DNA of 64,000 nucleotides. Source: JASLEW01 sp035544875. GTDB lineage: Bacteria; Acidobacteriota; Thermoanaerobaculia; Multivoradales; UBA5704. Made by a program: the position numbers and the translations under genes. Below the pieces are notes generated by a model, which saw only the letters and a list, made by a program, of their open reading frames with translations, was not told the origin of the DNA and ran no database searches. Where the stretch lies: NCBI GenBank assembly GCA_035544875.1, contig DASZZP010000015.1:62001-126000 (forward strand). The letters are read 5' to 3'. Shown piece by piece: positions 11,360 through 20,603 of the stretch. Position 1 is the stretch's first letter. The number at the start of each line of letters is the position of its first letter.

Positions 11360-11450
11360 GGTCCCCACCGGCTGCGCCGACCCCGAGGGATGAAAGGGCG
11401 CTGCGATGCAAGGGGACGCCTCCTCCCCTGGCGCACGGATGAATTTCGTT
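11360..11450 (-). repeat. Dispersed three-copy repeat, copy A (short form)
   Basis: This is the shortest of three related elements (others at 12548-12752 and 23259-23586). It keeps the two conserved ends: one end with GGTCCCCACCGG followed by CCCGAGGGATG, the other with CTCCCCTGGCGCAC and ATTTCGTT. The roughly 105-base middle block of the other copies is missing. It begins 26 bases after the lon stop codon. Confidence 0.7.
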
Positions 11451-11470
11451 TAGTGCGCTTCGAATGCAAC

Positions 11471-11503
11471 CAGGCCCGGCGGGGAGAGCCCCTGCCGGGC
11501 CTG
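11471..11503. terminator. Strong GC hairpin between convergent genes
   Basis: CAGGCCCGGCGGGG and its near-complement flank a short AGAG loop, giving a stem of about 13 pairs. It lies between lon and the convergent outer-membrane gene and could end transcription from both sides. A clear T run is missing, so the call is moderate. Confidence 0.5.
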
Positions 11504-11622
11504 TCTGGCCTGCTATGAAAGAAGAGCCGCGGCCGGCTTGCCTGGGTCGCCGGGGACGGACCGCCACGGACGGGCCACGGAGCTGCCGAGCTCGGAATCA
11601 GGCGCCGAGAGGTTGACGCCGA

Positions 11623-12342
11623 TCAGAGATGCCAGGCAAAGCCCGCCGCGACCTCGCCGCCGGAGAGGTCGAGCTTGCCGAACCCTGCGAAGTCGCCGGA
11701 GAGGGTCGCGCTCGCCTTGGTGTAGCGGCCCTCGCCGAAGATGGCGAAGTGGCGGCTGAGCGGGACCTCGATGCCGGCCAGGAAGAAGTAGCCGAAGGCG
11801 GTGCCGCTGTCCGCCAGCGTCGAGCTGAAGACGGAGGGCGGCTGGTCGTTGAAGTTGATGAAATCGCCCGACTCGCGCAGCCGCCAGCCGTAGATGCCAA
11901 TCCCGGCCCCGATGTAGGGCAGGACCGGCGCCCGCTCCCCGGCGGGGAACAGCACGTAAGCCAGCTCGCCGGCCGAGATGTCGAGCTTGGTGTCGTGCCG
12001 GATGCGGTTGTTGTTCTGATCGAGGAAGTTGCGGTACGACTGCGTGGCGTTTCCCGAGTAGAAGTGCCCGTTGATCATCAGCGCGTTGTGCTGGTCGAAG
12101 TGATAGAGAAAATCGGCGCCGCCGATAACGTTCTGGAAGTCGTTGGCGCTGCCTGTGAAGTCTCTGAACTTGTCATTCCAGTACGTCGAGCTGGCGTCGG
12201 GCCTGAAGCCGCCCAACCAGAGCCGGAACTCGCCGAAGCTGCCGTAGCTGCGCGTGTACCTGGAGCCATCCTGTGCGAAGGCCGGCGCGGCGGCCACCAG
12301 GACACCCGCAAGCCCTAAGATCGTGCGCCTTGCCAGATTCAT
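11623..12342 (-). CDS. Outer-membrane beta-barrel protein, unknown function
   Basis: The 239-residue product starts with a clear Sec signal peptide (residues 1-23, ending APAFA before QDG). The mature part alternates polar and hydrophobic residues in short strands rich in Tyr, Phe and Gly, such as DFLYHFDQHNALMINGHFY, YIGAGIGIYGW, FGYFFLAGIEVPL and FAIFGEGRYTKA, and ends in GGEVAAGFAWHL. This is the pattern of an eight- to ten-stranded barrel of the OmpA/OmpW-like fold. The family could not be named more precisely. GAGGAG seven bases upstream supports the ATG at 12342. It faces lon and is followed, on the same strand, by nothing before the lon terminator. No ligand or partner is evident. Confidence 0.75.
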   Translation of the reverse strand: MNLARRTILGLAGVLVAAAPAFAQDGSRYTRSYGSFGEFRLWLGGFRPDASSTYWNDKFRDFTGSANDFQNVIGGADFLYHFDQHNALMINGHFYSGNATQSYRNFLDQNNNRIRHDTKLDISAGELAYVLFPAGERAPVLPYIGAGIGIYGWRLRESGDFINFNDQPPSVFSSTLADSGTAFGYFFLAGIEVPLSRHFAIFGEGRYTKASATLSGDFAGFGKLDLSGGEVAAGFAWHL

Positions 12343-12547
12343 GTCTTGTCTCCTCTAGGTGCAGCCGTTCGGAGGGAGCTTTTAGCAACGACGATGCCAG
12401 ACGCCAGGAAGGGTGCAAAGCGGGCAGGCAGCGCCCGCCGGTGACCTCCCGGGAGGACGCCGGCGGAGCCTCCACAGTCCGCGCCCTGCGCTTCCCGCGA
12501 CCGCGAGGCGGAGGAATCGAGGCCCACCGGCCCCGGTCGGCCGCTAC

Positions 12548-12752
12548 AACGAACTTGGTCCGTGCGCCAGGGGAGGGGGCGTCCCCTTCCCCCCCGGAGG
12601 GGTGGGAAGGGGATCGAGGGGTTGCGGGGGGCGATCCGATCGATGCTTCGAGTAGGCCTCCACCGCCTCATCGCAGCGCCGTTTCCGACCTGCCGGGAGT
12701 GCCGCAACAGGCGAAAGCTGTGGCATCCCTCGGGTCGCCTCCGGGCGCTGGG
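12548..12752 (+). repeat. Dispersed three-copy repeat, copy B
   Basis: This element fills half of the 415-base gap between the barrel gene and the metalloprotease gene. It opens with AACGAA, then GTGCGCCAGGGGAGGGGGCG. A block of about 105 bases (12628-12733) matches copy C with only about four differences. The element ends six bases before the stop codon of the metalloprotease gene. No convincing gene lies in it; short frames exist in both directions. The rest of the gap shows nothing I recognise. Confidence 0.75.
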
Positions 12753-12757
12753 ATTAA

Positions 12758-15469
12758 TCAGAACGCGCTGGTATCGCCGAGGCCGCAGAGGTTGCCGGCG
12801 GCGTTGTGATAGGTGCGGACCGCTCCGGTCGCGGTGTCGGTGATCCGGAGGTCGTAGCGGACGTCCGAGAGCGCTCCGTAGAACAACCAGAAGCGGCCGT
12901 TGACCGGCCGCCCGTCGAGCACCTTGACCACCAGCTCGATGTTGTCCGCGCTGAAGAACCAGAACAGGCCGCTCTGATCGGTCAGCGGCACCGCGCTGCC
13001 GGCCCCCTGGACCGCGCTGGCGCCGGGCGGCGCGCTGGCCCACGTGACGTCGACCTGGAAGCGGCCCCCGAGCAGGCAGAGGGTGGCCGGGCCGGCGGCG
13101 CACGGGGCGGCGGCGGCCTCGAGGGCGGTTTCGATGGCGGTCGCCGAGGGAGAGCGAACGGAGAGAACGGGGGCCTGCGCGGCTCGATCCGAAGCGCGGG
13201 TTGACGGGGCGCGCGACACGCGGGAGGCGGGGGAGGCGCTCGACGGGCTGGGGAGAGATCTCACATCGCCCGCCCCGCACAGGTTGCCGGCCGCATTGTG
13301 GTAGGTACTGGCCTGACCGCTCTGGGTGTCGGCGACGCTGATCCAGTACTCGACGTCGGAGAGGCCGCCATAGAAAGTCCAGAAAAAGCCGTCCACGCGG
13401 CGGCCGTCGAGCAGCTTGACGATCAGCTCGACGTTGGCCGGATCGAAGAACCAGAACATGCCGGTCTGGTCGGAGCTGGGAATCACCCTGCCGGCTCCGT
13501 GCTCGCCGGTGGCGGAGTTGCGCCACTGCACCTCGACCTGGAAGCGCCCGCCGAACAGGCAGAGCGTCTCGGCGGCGGCGGCGCACGGTCCCGGGGGAGA
13601 GCCGGTCCGCGCCGTGACGCTGGCCAGCTTGGAGAAGGGCGAAGAGCCGGTGGCGTTCCTGGCCCGCACGCGGAAGGTGTAAGGGGTATCCGCGCCGAGG
13701 CCGGAGACCAGCAGGGTGGTGGTCGCCGCGGGCAGCGCCGCGATGCGGAGGAAGCCCGCCGCCGGCGAGCTCTGCTCGACCTCGATTCGCGTCTCGTCGG
13801 TCGAGTTGAGCTGCCAGCGGAGGAGGACCTGGCTCGCCGGCTGCGCGGCGGCGCTCAGCTCTGAGGGCGCGGCGGGCAGCGGCAGCGCGAGGGTGGCGGC
13901 GCTGGCCTCGTTCGAATAGCCCGAGAAGCCCGCCGCGTTGTGGGCGCGAACCCGGAAGGTATAGGCGGTCTGCGGCGCGAGGGAGGTCACGTCGAAGCCG
14001 GTGGAGCTTGCCGGCACGATCTGGATCTCCTGGAAGGCGCCGCCGATTCTGGCCTCGATCCGGATCTCGCTCGCGCTGCCCTGGCCGGGCGGGCCGGGCG
14101 AGCCGGGCTGCCAGGCGAGGGCAACGGCGGAGGTGGACAGCGCGCGGGCGGAGAGCGACCCCGGGGCCAGCGGCAAACCCGGACCGTTGCCCCCTGGCGG
14201 ATTGCCCGGAGGAGTGCCGCCTCCGCCCTGGCCGTAGAGGCTCTGGATGCCGGCCTCGTCGTCGCCGCGGATCGAGGCGCCGCGGTCGTCGTTGTGCGCC
14301 TGCGCACGCATCAGCGCGTCGTTCTTGGCGGAGGTATCGCAGGCGCCCGAAGCCGAATCACCACAGGAGTGGCCGAGCCCCAGGGTATGGCCCAGCTCGT
14401 GGGTGTAGATCTGCTCGCCCCGCCTGCCATCGTGGTTGAACCAGCAGCCGGCACCGTCCTGGATCACGATGGTGGCGGCGCGGATCGCCAGCGGCTCCGG
14501 GCCGCCGGCCGTGAACCACGTCCCGCCCGCCGCCAGGAGACCCGAGCCGTTGCCCGGGCTCGAGCAGGTGAAGCTGCCGGGAAGGTCGTCGTTGGGATCA
14601 TCGGGCACCAGGACGTTCTGGCCGTCGAAGCGCAGGAACCCGGTGCGGTCGGCGCTGGTGCCGTCGTAGCGGTAGCGGATGTTGGTGCCGGGGTTGCCGT
14701 TCCAAGCCCCGATGGCGGTCTGGAGCTCGCCGAATCCGCCGTCGTCGAGCCCCGGCTGGCCGGTCTCGTACATGGTCCAGTGGACGTCGATGTCCTTGTC
14801 GAACTCGAACCAGCGCTGCTTCTGGTTGGAAAGGTAGGTGTACTCCAAGCGGGGGTCGGGTCCCGCGCCTTCAATCAAATAATCGGCGGCGCGCTCCCTT
14901 CCCTGTGCCCGCTCCGCCACCCAGTCTGCGAAGCGCCCGAAGTCGCGGACCTGGACCGTCCCCGGCCGCAGGCCCCCCGTCTCATCGGCGACGTCGACCT
15001 CCGAGAGATCGCTGACCGCGAGCCGGCGGCCTCCGCTCCAGCGCTCGCGGAAGGCGCCCAGCACCAAGTGCAAGGGGCGGAACGAGCCGTCCGCCGACGG
15101 CACCAGGAAGAGCAGCGCGCGCTCGCCGGGCCGGAACTCCGGCGCCCCCCAGACCTTGAGCGTGAGGCCGGAGCCCTCGCGGCCGCCGAGGACGCGCAAT
15201 ACCAGCGCGCCGCGCGGCGCCTGCCCCTTGAGCACCCGCTCGACGCGCAAGCGGTAGTCGGTCGTCGGCAGTCCGGATCGCGGCACCCGCTCCGCCGGCG
15301 TGGGAAGGGCGGCCGCAATGGTTGCCACCAGGGCGACCGGGGCCTGATCGGCCAACTCCCGATCGCTCGCCGCGATGACCGTGGTCGCGCCGAGAGGCAG
15401 AGAGATGAGGAGCGCCGGCCCGAGCAGCGCCAGGGTCGTGACGATCGGCGGCCAGGATCTACGCCGCAT
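12758..15469 (-). CDS. Secreted matrixin-like zinc metalloprotease with fibronectin III and paired C-terminal domains
   Basis: The 903-residue protein has a signal peptide (residues 1-30). A region of about 200 residues precedes the catalytic domain, whose zinc site HELGHTLGLGH (His357, His361, His367) with Glu358 is typical of metzincins; NDALMRAQAH downstream may supply the Met-turn. Two fibronectin type III domains follow (about 440-620). The C-terminus has two copies of a roughly 110-residue domain (about 626-735 and 790-903), each starting with a Cys and LCLxGGRF and containing FWFF, VKxLDG, FWxFYGxLSDV and YHNAAGNLC. The same domain ends the DGT-repeat protein at 54-57.6 kb. The role is probably extracellular proteolysis. 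ATG 15469 starts the signal peptide; a longer frame to 15511 is possible. Confidence 0.88.
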   Translation of the reverse strand: MRRRSWPPIVTTLALLGPALLISLPLGATTVIAASDRELADQAPVALVATIAAALPTPAERVPRSGLPTTDYRLRVERVLKGQAPRGALVLRVLGGREGSGLTLKVWGAPEFRPGERALLFLVPSADGSFRPLHLVLGAFRERWSGGRRLAVSDLSEVDVADETGGLRPGTVQVRDFGRFADWVAERAQGRERAADYLIEGAGPDPRLEYTYLSNQKQRWFEFDKDIDVHWTMYETGQPGLDDGGFGELQTAIGAWNGNPGTNIRYRYDGTSADRTGFLRFDGQNVLVPDDPNDDLPGSFTCSSPGNGSGLLAAGGTWFTAGGPEPLAIRAATIVIQDGAGCWFNHDGRRGEQIYTHELGHTLGLGHSCGDSASGACDTSAKNDALMRAQAHNDDRGASIRGDDEAGIQSLYGQGGGGTPPGNPPGGNGPGLPLAPGSLSARALSTSAVALAWQPGSPGPPGQGSASEIRIEARIGGAFQEIQIVPASSTGFDVTSLAPQTAYTFRVRAHNAAGFSGYSNEASAATLALPLPAAPSELSAAAQPASQVLLRWQLNSTDETRIEVEQSSPAAGFLRIAALPAATTTLLVSGLGADTPYTFRVRARNATGSSPFSKLASVTARTGSPPGPCAAAAETLCLFGGRFQVEVQWRNSATGEHGAGRVIPSSDQTGMFWFFDPANVELIVKLLDGRRVDGFFWTFYGGLSDVEYWISVADTQSGQASTYHNAAGNLCGAGDVRSLPSPSSASPASRVSRAPSTRASDRAAQAPVLSVRSPSATAIETALEAAAAPCAAGPATLCLLGGRFQVDVTWASAPPGASAVQGAGSAVPLTDQSGLFWFFSADNIELVVKVLDGRPVNGRFWLFYGALSDVRYDLRITDTATGAVRTYHNAAGNLCGLGDTSAF

Positions 15470-15601
15470 CGTCGGCGCCTTCGGCTCCAGTGAACCGCAT
15501 TCTTGCCCCATTCTTCAAAGCCGCGAAGCGAGCCCTCCGGCGCGTTCGCGGTGATGGGCCATCGACCAGGTGCGAACCGCAGCAAGACCAGACTCAGAGT
15601 C

Positions 15602-15621
15602 GTATGGCTAATTGAGTATAC
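15602..15621. promoter_or_regulatory. Candidate divergent promoter/operator
   Basis: The 365-base gap between the divergent metalloprotease and ADOP permease genes holds a 20-base inverted repeat of the form GTAT-N4-AATT-N4-ATAC. Read on the minus strand, TATACT within it could serve as a -10 box for the protease gene. AT-rich sequence of this kind is rare in this GC-rich region. No regulator gene lies next to it. The rest of the gap shows no gene. Confidence 0.4.
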
Positions 15622-15834
15622 ATCAGAGGGCCGACGGGCTGAACCGACCGTCCCGAGGTGTGGCCGCGCCTCGAGCGCCGCAAGCGGAGGCGCCGGTTCG
15701 CGATGAAACCTTGCGCGCCGAGACGAGTATTCCTGAGTGCCAGCGGCAACGGCGGCAAAGACGGCAACGCGGCAACCGCGACACCGTTCATCGCGCGACC
15801 AGCGCCAGAGGCGCGAGCGCGAAAGGAGTGGCTG

Positions 15835-18273
15835 ATGAGGTTCCTGACGGAGGTGAGCCGCGGCGCGCGCGCGCTGCTGCGCCAGCCCTTGTGGGCGTCG
15901 TCGGTGGTCGTGCTGCTGACGCTTGGAATCGGCGCCAACATGGCGATCTTCACCGTCTTGCGAGGCGTCGTCTTGCAGCCGCCGCCGTTCCCGGCGGCCG
16001 AGCGCCTGGTGATGGTGTGGGAGACCATGGGTGACGATTCGCGGCGGCTCGCGGCGCCGGCGAATTTTCTCGATTGGCGGCGCCAGGCACGTTCCTTCGA
16101 CGGCCTTGCCGCCTTCCGCTTCGGCCGCCTGAGCTGGACCGCCAGCGGGCCGCCGCAGGTGCTGGCGGCGCAGTTCGTTTCCGGCGATCTGTTCCGGCTG
16201 CTCGGCGCGCGTCCGGCGGCGGGCCGCCTGCTCGATCGCGCCGACGAGACCGGAGACTCGCGCCTGGTCGTGATCGGCGAAGCGCTGTGGCGCCAGCGCT
16301 TCGCCGGCCGCGCCGATGCCATCGGCAAGACGATGATGCTCGACGAGGAGCCCTATCGGATCGTGGGCGTGCTGCCCGCCGGCTTCAAGTTCCTGCGCCG
16401 CAGCGAGGTCTGGACGGTGGGCCGGCGCGGCATCCCGGGCGGCTCGTCGATCGAAGGCGATGCGACGACGGTGCGCGACTCGCATTTCCTGCGCGTGCTC
16501 GGCCGGCTGCGTCCCGGAGTGAGCATCGAGTCGGCGCGGTCGGAGATGGCGGCGATCGCCCGCGCTCTGGCGGCGGCCTATCCCGACACCAACCACTTGC
16601 TCGGCGCCAACGTCACGACCCTGCAGGCGGTCATGGCCGGCGACACGCGGCCGACCCTGCTTGCGGTGCAGGCCGGCGCCGCCCTGCTGCTCCTGGTGGC
16701 CGGCGCCAACGTCGCGGCGCTCCTGCTGGGGCGCGCGGTGCAGCGGGCGCGCGAGGTGGCGATCCGGCAGGCACTGGGCGCCGGGCGCGCGGCGGCGCTG
16801 CGTGAAGCGTTCGCCGAGGGCGCGGTGCTCAGTCTGGCCGCGGCGGCGGCGGCGCTCGCCATGGCCTGGCTGGGAACGCGGTGGCTGGTCCGTGCCGCAC
16901 CGGAAGGATTGCCGCGCCTCGAGGAGATCCACCTGAGCGCGGCGTCGCTCGCTCTCGGGGCGGCGCTGGCCGCCCTCGCGGCGGTCGTCCTTGCCATCGT
17001 CCCCCTGCTCCAGCGCCGAGCGGTGTCGCCGGCGGTGGTGCTGCGCGCCGCCGGCAGCGGCGGCGGGGGCAGCAGAGGCGCCGCCCGGTTGGGCGCCGGG
17101 CTGACCATCTTCCAGCTCGCCCTGGCGCAGGCGCTGGTCGTCGGCGCCGTCCTGCTGAGCACGAGCTTCGCGCGCCTGCGGGCTGTCGATCCGGGCGTGC
17201 GCAGCGCGGGAGTCCTGGTCGTCGATCTCAACCTCGCCGATTCGAAGAAAGCCGATCCGCAGCGCAAGAACCGGTTCTACGACGCGGTCCTGGCCCGCTT
17301 GCGGACGGTGCCGGGCGTCGGCGCGGCCGAGCTCACCCTCACCCCACCTCTCGACGGCCCGGTGAGCCGCGGATTCTGGATCGAGGGCCGGCCGCACGGC
17401 GGGCCCAACCAGGTCGACATCGTCGCCTTCCAGGAAGTCAGCGCGGGGTACTTCCAGGCGCTCGGCGTGCCGCTGCTGCGCGGACGCGCCTTCCTGGCCC
17501 TGGATACTGGCGGTCCGGGAGCGGCAATCGTCAACCAGGCGCTGGCGCGCCGCTACTTTCCCGGCGAGGAGGCGCTCGGCAAGCGCATCGGATTCGGGCG
17601 CGAGGGCGATCCGGCCCAGCTGCGAACTATCGTCGGCGTCTGCGGCGACGTGCGCGAGAACGGTCTCGCGGAACCCGTGCCGCCGGTGATGTACGTGCCG
17701 TACCAGCAAGACTTCGAGCCGTGGAATCTCGCCTCGCTGATCGTGCGCGGCAAGGCGCCGGGCGGCGATCCCGCACTGCTTGCCGAGCCCGTGAGGAGAG
17801 CCATCCTCGAGGTCGACCCCGCACAGCCAGTCACGCGCGCCCGGACGCTGGCGGCGGCTCTCTCGGAGGAGCTCGCCCCGCGCCGCTTCAGCTTGCTGCT
17901 GGCAGCTCTCTTCGCCGGCCTGGCACTGCTGATCGCGGCGGTCGGCACCTATGGCGTCGTCGCCTTCGACGCGGCCCGCCGGCGGCGGGAGTTCGGCATC
18001 CGCCTGGCGCTGGGCGCCCAGGTGCGTCAGGTGGTTGCCGGGGTCCTCGGCGGCGGCGCCCGCCTCGGGGCGCTCGGGGTCGCCGGCGGCGTGCTGGCTG
18101 CCTGGGCCCTCGCGCGGGTGCTGCGGGGATTGCTCTATGGCACCGAGCTCACCGACCCGGCAACCCTGAGCCTGGCGGCGCTCCTCGTGCTCGCCTTCGC
18201 GGCGGCAGCCAGCCTCGTTCCCGCCCTGCGGGCGGGCGCCACCCCCCCGGCCGTCGTCCTGCGCGACGAATAA
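15835..18273 (+). CDS. ADOP-type ABC permease (MacB periplasmic core plus two FtsX domains)
   Basis: The 812-residue protein has the layout of acidobacterial duplicated orphan permeases: a cytoplasmic start, one helix (about 24-46), a MacB-like periplasmic region, an FtsX unit of three helices (about 275-410), a second periplasmic region and a final FtsX unit ending in ALRAGATPPAVVLRDE. Typical blocks are LTLGIGANMAIFTVLRGVVLQPPPF near the N-terminus, GRAVQRAREVAIRQALGAGR and RRREFGIRLALGAQ. No ATPase gene is adjacent, as usual for orphan members. AAAGGAG before ATG 15835 fixes the start; the open frame extends upstream to 15658 without a ribosome site. What it exports or which lipoprotein complex it serves is not known. 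Confidence 0.92.
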   Translation: MRFLTEVSRGARALLRQPLWASSVVVLLTLGIGANMAIFTVLRGVVLQPPPFPAAERLVMVWETMGDDSRRLAAPANFLDWRRQARSFDGLAAFRFGRLSWTASGPPQVLAAQFVSGDLFRLLGARPAAGRLLDRADETGDSRLVVIGEALWRQRFAGRADAIGKTMMLDEEPYRIVGVLPAGFKFLRRSEVWTVGRRGIPGGSSIEGDATTVRDSHFLRVLGRLRPGVSIESARSEMAAIARALAAAYPDTNHLLGANVTTLQAVMAGDTRPTLLAVQAGAALLLLVAGANVAALLLGRAVQRAREVAIRQALGAGRAAALREAFAEGAVLSLAAAAAALAMAWLGTRWLVRAAPEGLPRLEEIHLSAASLALGAALAALAAVVLAIVPLLQRRAVSPAVVLRAAGSGGGGSRGAARLGAGLTIFQLALAQALVVGAVLLSTSFARLRAVDPGVRSAGVLVVDLNLADSKKADPQRKNRFYDAVLARLRTVPGVGAAELTLTPPLDGPVSRGFWIEGRPHGGPNQVDIVAFQEVSAGYFQALGVPLLRGRAFLALDTGGPGAAIVNQALARRYFPGEEALGKRIGFGREGDPAQLRTIVGVCGDVRENGLAEPVPPVMYVPYQQDFEPWNLASLIVRGKAPGGDPALLAEPVRRAILEVDPAQPVTRARTLAAALSEELAPRRFSLLLAALFAGLALLIAAVGTYGVVAFDAARRRREFGIRLALGAQVRQVVAGVLGGGARLGALGVAGGVLAAWALARVLRGLLYGTELTDPATLSLAALLVLAFAAAASLVPALRAGATPPAVVLRDE

Positions 18274-18287
18274 GCGTCGCCTGACCG

Positions 18288-18725
18288 ATGATCGCGGCGT
18301 TGAATCAGCGGGGCCGGTGGGAAGACGCGACGGCGAGGCCTAGGCCCGGCGTCAAGGTGCAGCGCTGTGCTGCGCACAAGGCGCGGAACCTTGCCGATCA
18401 TTGTCCTGCGCATGCACGGGCCGAGATGAAACGCGACTACCACCGCATCGTCTTCGCCGCCGACGGCCTTGCGGCTCGGGCGGCCTACGACGCCTTCTTG
18501 ACGAAGTGGTCGAAGCTCTGCACGGCGGTGGCGCGTTCGCTCGCCGAGTCGGGGCTCGAGCTGATCACCTTCTACGAGTTCCCCAAGTCGATGTGGAAGT
18601 CGCTGCGGACGACCAACGCCCTGGAGAACCTCAACCGCGAGCTGCGTCGGCGGACCAAGGCCCAGGCGAGCTTCTCCACCGAGGCAGCGGCGGTGACGCT
18701 CCTCTACGGGTTGGTCGCCTTCGGC
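18288..18725 (+). pseudogene. IS256-family transposase remnant (C-terminal part)
   Basis: The translated segment matches the C-terminal half of IS256 (mutator) transposases: VQRCAAHKARNL, MKRDYHRIVFAADG, FYEFPKSMWKSLRTTN, then NALENLNRELRRRTKAQASF and LLYGLVAFG. The N-terminal half with the first catalytic Asp is missing, and the similarity stops after GLVAFG. It begins only about 15 bases after the permease stop codon. It is a dead fragment. Confidence 0.8.
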
Positions 18726-18935
18726 CCATCGACGCTGACCGGCTGCCACAAGGCGACCGTCCTCAAGCTCCTCGCCGAAGTCGGCGCCTGCTGCGAACGG
18801 CTGCTCGCCGACATGGTCCGGGGAGTCGCCGTCCAGAATCTGCAGGCGGCCAAGGTTTGGGCTACGTGCGCCACAGGGAGGGCACGAAGACCCGCAAGAA
18901 GATCAGTGACCCGGAAGCCGGAGATTCCTCTGCTT
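18726..18935 (+). pseudogene. IS1-family transposase remnant, frameshifted
   Basis: Directly after the IS256 fragment the frame reads LTGCHKATVLKLLAEVG and VQNLQAAKVWATC, which resembles the helix-turn-helix and the start of the catalytic part of IS1-type transposases. The likeness then continues in another frame with EGTKTRKKISDPEAGD. Both ends are missing. The tail to about 19040 has a short open frame without recognisable likeness. Confidence 0.5.
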
Positions 18936-19102
18936 CCGGCAAGACCCTGGAACCCACAGAGAAGGAACAACTGCGCCTCCGTATCCATGACATCGCCAGA
19001 ACCCTAGACAGGCTCGCCTCTAAGCCGGCGACACACTAATAGTTCACTACCCGGCAGAGGGACCGTGGCCGTGCCAACTAATGGGTGTGCTACCCTAAGC
19101 AC

Positions 19103-19126
19103 GGTAACAATGAACTTGACTCACCG
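19103..19126 (+). repeat. Left terminal inverted repeat of the IS1595 transposon
   Basis: These 24 bases are exactly complementary to 22008-22031. The repeat contains a TTGACT hexamer that can act as the -35 box of the transposase promoter. Confidence 0.95.
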
Positions 19127-19144
19127 CCACTTACCTGCTAGAGT
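19116..19144 (+). promoter_or_regulatory. Inward promoter from the left transposon end
   Basis: TTGACT at 19116-19121 lies within the inverted repeat and is followed after 17 bases by TAGAGT at 19139-19144. Transcription would begin at or next to the transposase ATG (19151), giving a leaderless message. Confidence 0.55.
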
Positions 19145-19150
19145 GCCTGT

Positions 19151-20110
19151 ATGGACGTCAAGAACCAAGTGCCCGACACCCTCCTGGAAGCCGCTCAGTT
19201 CTTCTCTAGCCCGGACATCAGCCTAGCATTCGTGGCTCGGCTGCGCTGGCCGGATGGTGTCGTGACCTGCCCCCGCTGCGAGGCGGCAGAGGCTACCTTC
19301 CTGAGCACCCGCCGCCTCTGGAAGTGCCGCTCCTGCAAGAAGCAGTTTTCTGCCAAGGTCGGGACCATCTTCGAGGACAGCCCGATCCCTCTTGAGAAGT
19401 GGCTGCCGGCCTTGTGGCTCGTGGTGAACTGCAAGAACGGCATCAGCTCTTATGAACTCGGCAGGGCGCTCGGCGTAAGCCAGCATACCGCATGGTTCAT
19501 GGGGCATCGCCTGCGCCTTGCCGTACAGGCCGGCGGGTTTCGAATGCTCTCGGGCGAGGTCGAAGTGGACGAAACCTACATCGGCGGCAAGGCCCGGTTC
19601 ATGCACAAGGACAAGCGCGCCGAGAAGATCACCGGCACTGGTGGAATGGGCAAGGCGGCCGTTATGGGCCTCTTGGAGCGCCACGGCGAGGACGGCCATA
19701 GCAGGGTCAAGGCTAAGGTGGTTCCGAACGTCCGGCGCAAGACCTTGGCGCCAGCCGTGCGCGAGCAGGTTGTCGCAGGATCGGAACTCTTCACCGATGC
19801 GCTTCCTTCCTACAACGAGCCGGCCGAGGACTACACCCACCAGGTGATCGACCACGCCGAGAGCTACGCTAAGGGGAAAATCCACACCAACGGGCTTGAG
19901 AACTTCTGGAGCCTGCTAAAACGGAGACTCAAGGGCACCTATGTCAGCGTCGAGCCCTTCCACCTGTTCCGCTACCTGGACGAGCAGGTTTTCCGGTTCA
20001 ACAGCCGCAAGATGACCGACGGGCTGCGCTTCCTGCGTGCGGCTGCGGGCATCATCGGCAAGCGCCTTACCTATTCGGAATTGACCGGCGCAGAGGTGAC
20101 AGGGACGTGA
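19151..20110 (+). CDS. IS1595-family transposase (ISXO2-like DDE domain)
   Basis: The 319-residue protein has an N-terminal zinc-ribbon of two CxxC pairs (CPRCEA and CRSCKKQF) followed by the ISXO2-like catalytic domain. VEVDETYIGGK contains the first catalytic Asp, ELFTDALPSYN the second, and HTNGLENFWSLLKRRLKGTY the third-residue region with the characteristic NGxENFW motif. The length of about 310-320 residues is normal for the family, and the frame is intact, so the element may still be active. The start ATG falls at the predicted transcription start. The stop overlaps the next small gene (ATGA-type), so both are translated together. Confidence 0.95.
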   Translation: MDVKNQVPDTLLEAAQFFSSPDISLAFVARLRWPDGVVTCPRCEAAEATFLSTRRLWKCRSCKKQFSAKVGTIFEDSPIPLEKWLPALWLVVNCKNGISSYELGRALGVSQHTAWFMGHRLRLAVQAGGFRMLSGEVEVDETYIGGKARFMHKDKRAEKITGTGGMGKAAVMGLLERHGEDGHSRVKAKVVPNVRRKTLAPAVREQVVAGSELFTDALPSYNEPAEDYTHQVIDHAESYAKGKIHTNGLENFWSLLKRRLKGTYVSVEPFHLFRYLDEQVFRFNSRKMTDGLRFLRAAAGIIGKRLTYSELTGAEVTGT

Positions 20111-20331
20111 AGCGCAAAAAGGACGGCGCGGCCGGCGGAAAGGCCCGAAGGGGAAGCGATGAGCTTCCCCCCCTTCCGCCCCTCCCGTCAACTCCCACGT
20201 TTGACAGATTCGTAGACTTCGCCCGCCGCATCATCTCTGTTTCCAAGGCGGAGATCGACGAGCAGGAAGCCGCCTACCAAAAAGGCAAGCCGCACCGTAA
20301 GCATGAGGTCAGAAAAGAGGAGATACCTTGA
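20107..20331 (+). CDS. Small hydrophilic protein coupled to the transposase
   Basis: This 74-residue protein starts inside the transposase stop region (four-base overlap) and ends overlapping the next gene. It is highly charged, with a Lys/Arg-rich start, a short PLPPLPSTP stretch and a helical segment (FDRFVDFARRIISVSKAEID) before a basic tail. There is no signal peptide or membrane helix. Its tight coupling suggests that it assists or regulates transposition, but I do not recognise the family and the role is a guess. Confidence 0.7.
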   Translation: MKRKKDGAAGGKARRGSDELPPLPPLPSTPTFDRFVDFARRIISVSKAEIDEQEAAYQKGKPHRKHEVRKEEIP

Positions 20332-20603
20332 GAACCTGTGTTGTTATTTTGCTGCTTGCCTTCACCGCTTGCTCCAGCACTGGCGTTGTACCCATGGACA
20401 AGGGCACATACATGGTGTCCAAGAGAAGCGGCAAAATCGGCTTCGTCTCGGCGGATGACGAGAAGGCTGACGTGTACCGTCAGGCGAACGCGTTTTGTGC
20501 GAAGCAGAACAAGAATGTTGAAACTGTGTCTCTCAAAATGACCGATTCTGGACTTGCTAGGCCCGCGAGCGCAACACTCGAATTCAGGTGCGTACCAAAA
20601 TGA
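20328..20603 (+). CDS. Small lipoprotein, transposon passenger
   Basis: The 91-residue product begins with MRTCVVILLLAFTACSS: a short positive start, a hydrophobic stretch and a lipobox ending in Cys15, so it is predicted to be processed by LspA. The mature part (about 75 residues) contains GKIGFVSADDEKADVYRQAN and a second Cys pair (FCAKQ, FRCVPK) that may form a disulfide. The family is not known to me. It overlaps the preceding gene by four bases and the following one likewise, which makes a four-gene coupled unit starting with the transposase. Confidence 0.7.
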   Translation: MRTCVVILLLAFTACSSTGVVPMDKGTYMVSKRSGKIGFVSADDEKADVYRQANAFCAKQNKNVETVSLKMTDSGLARPASATLEFRCVPK

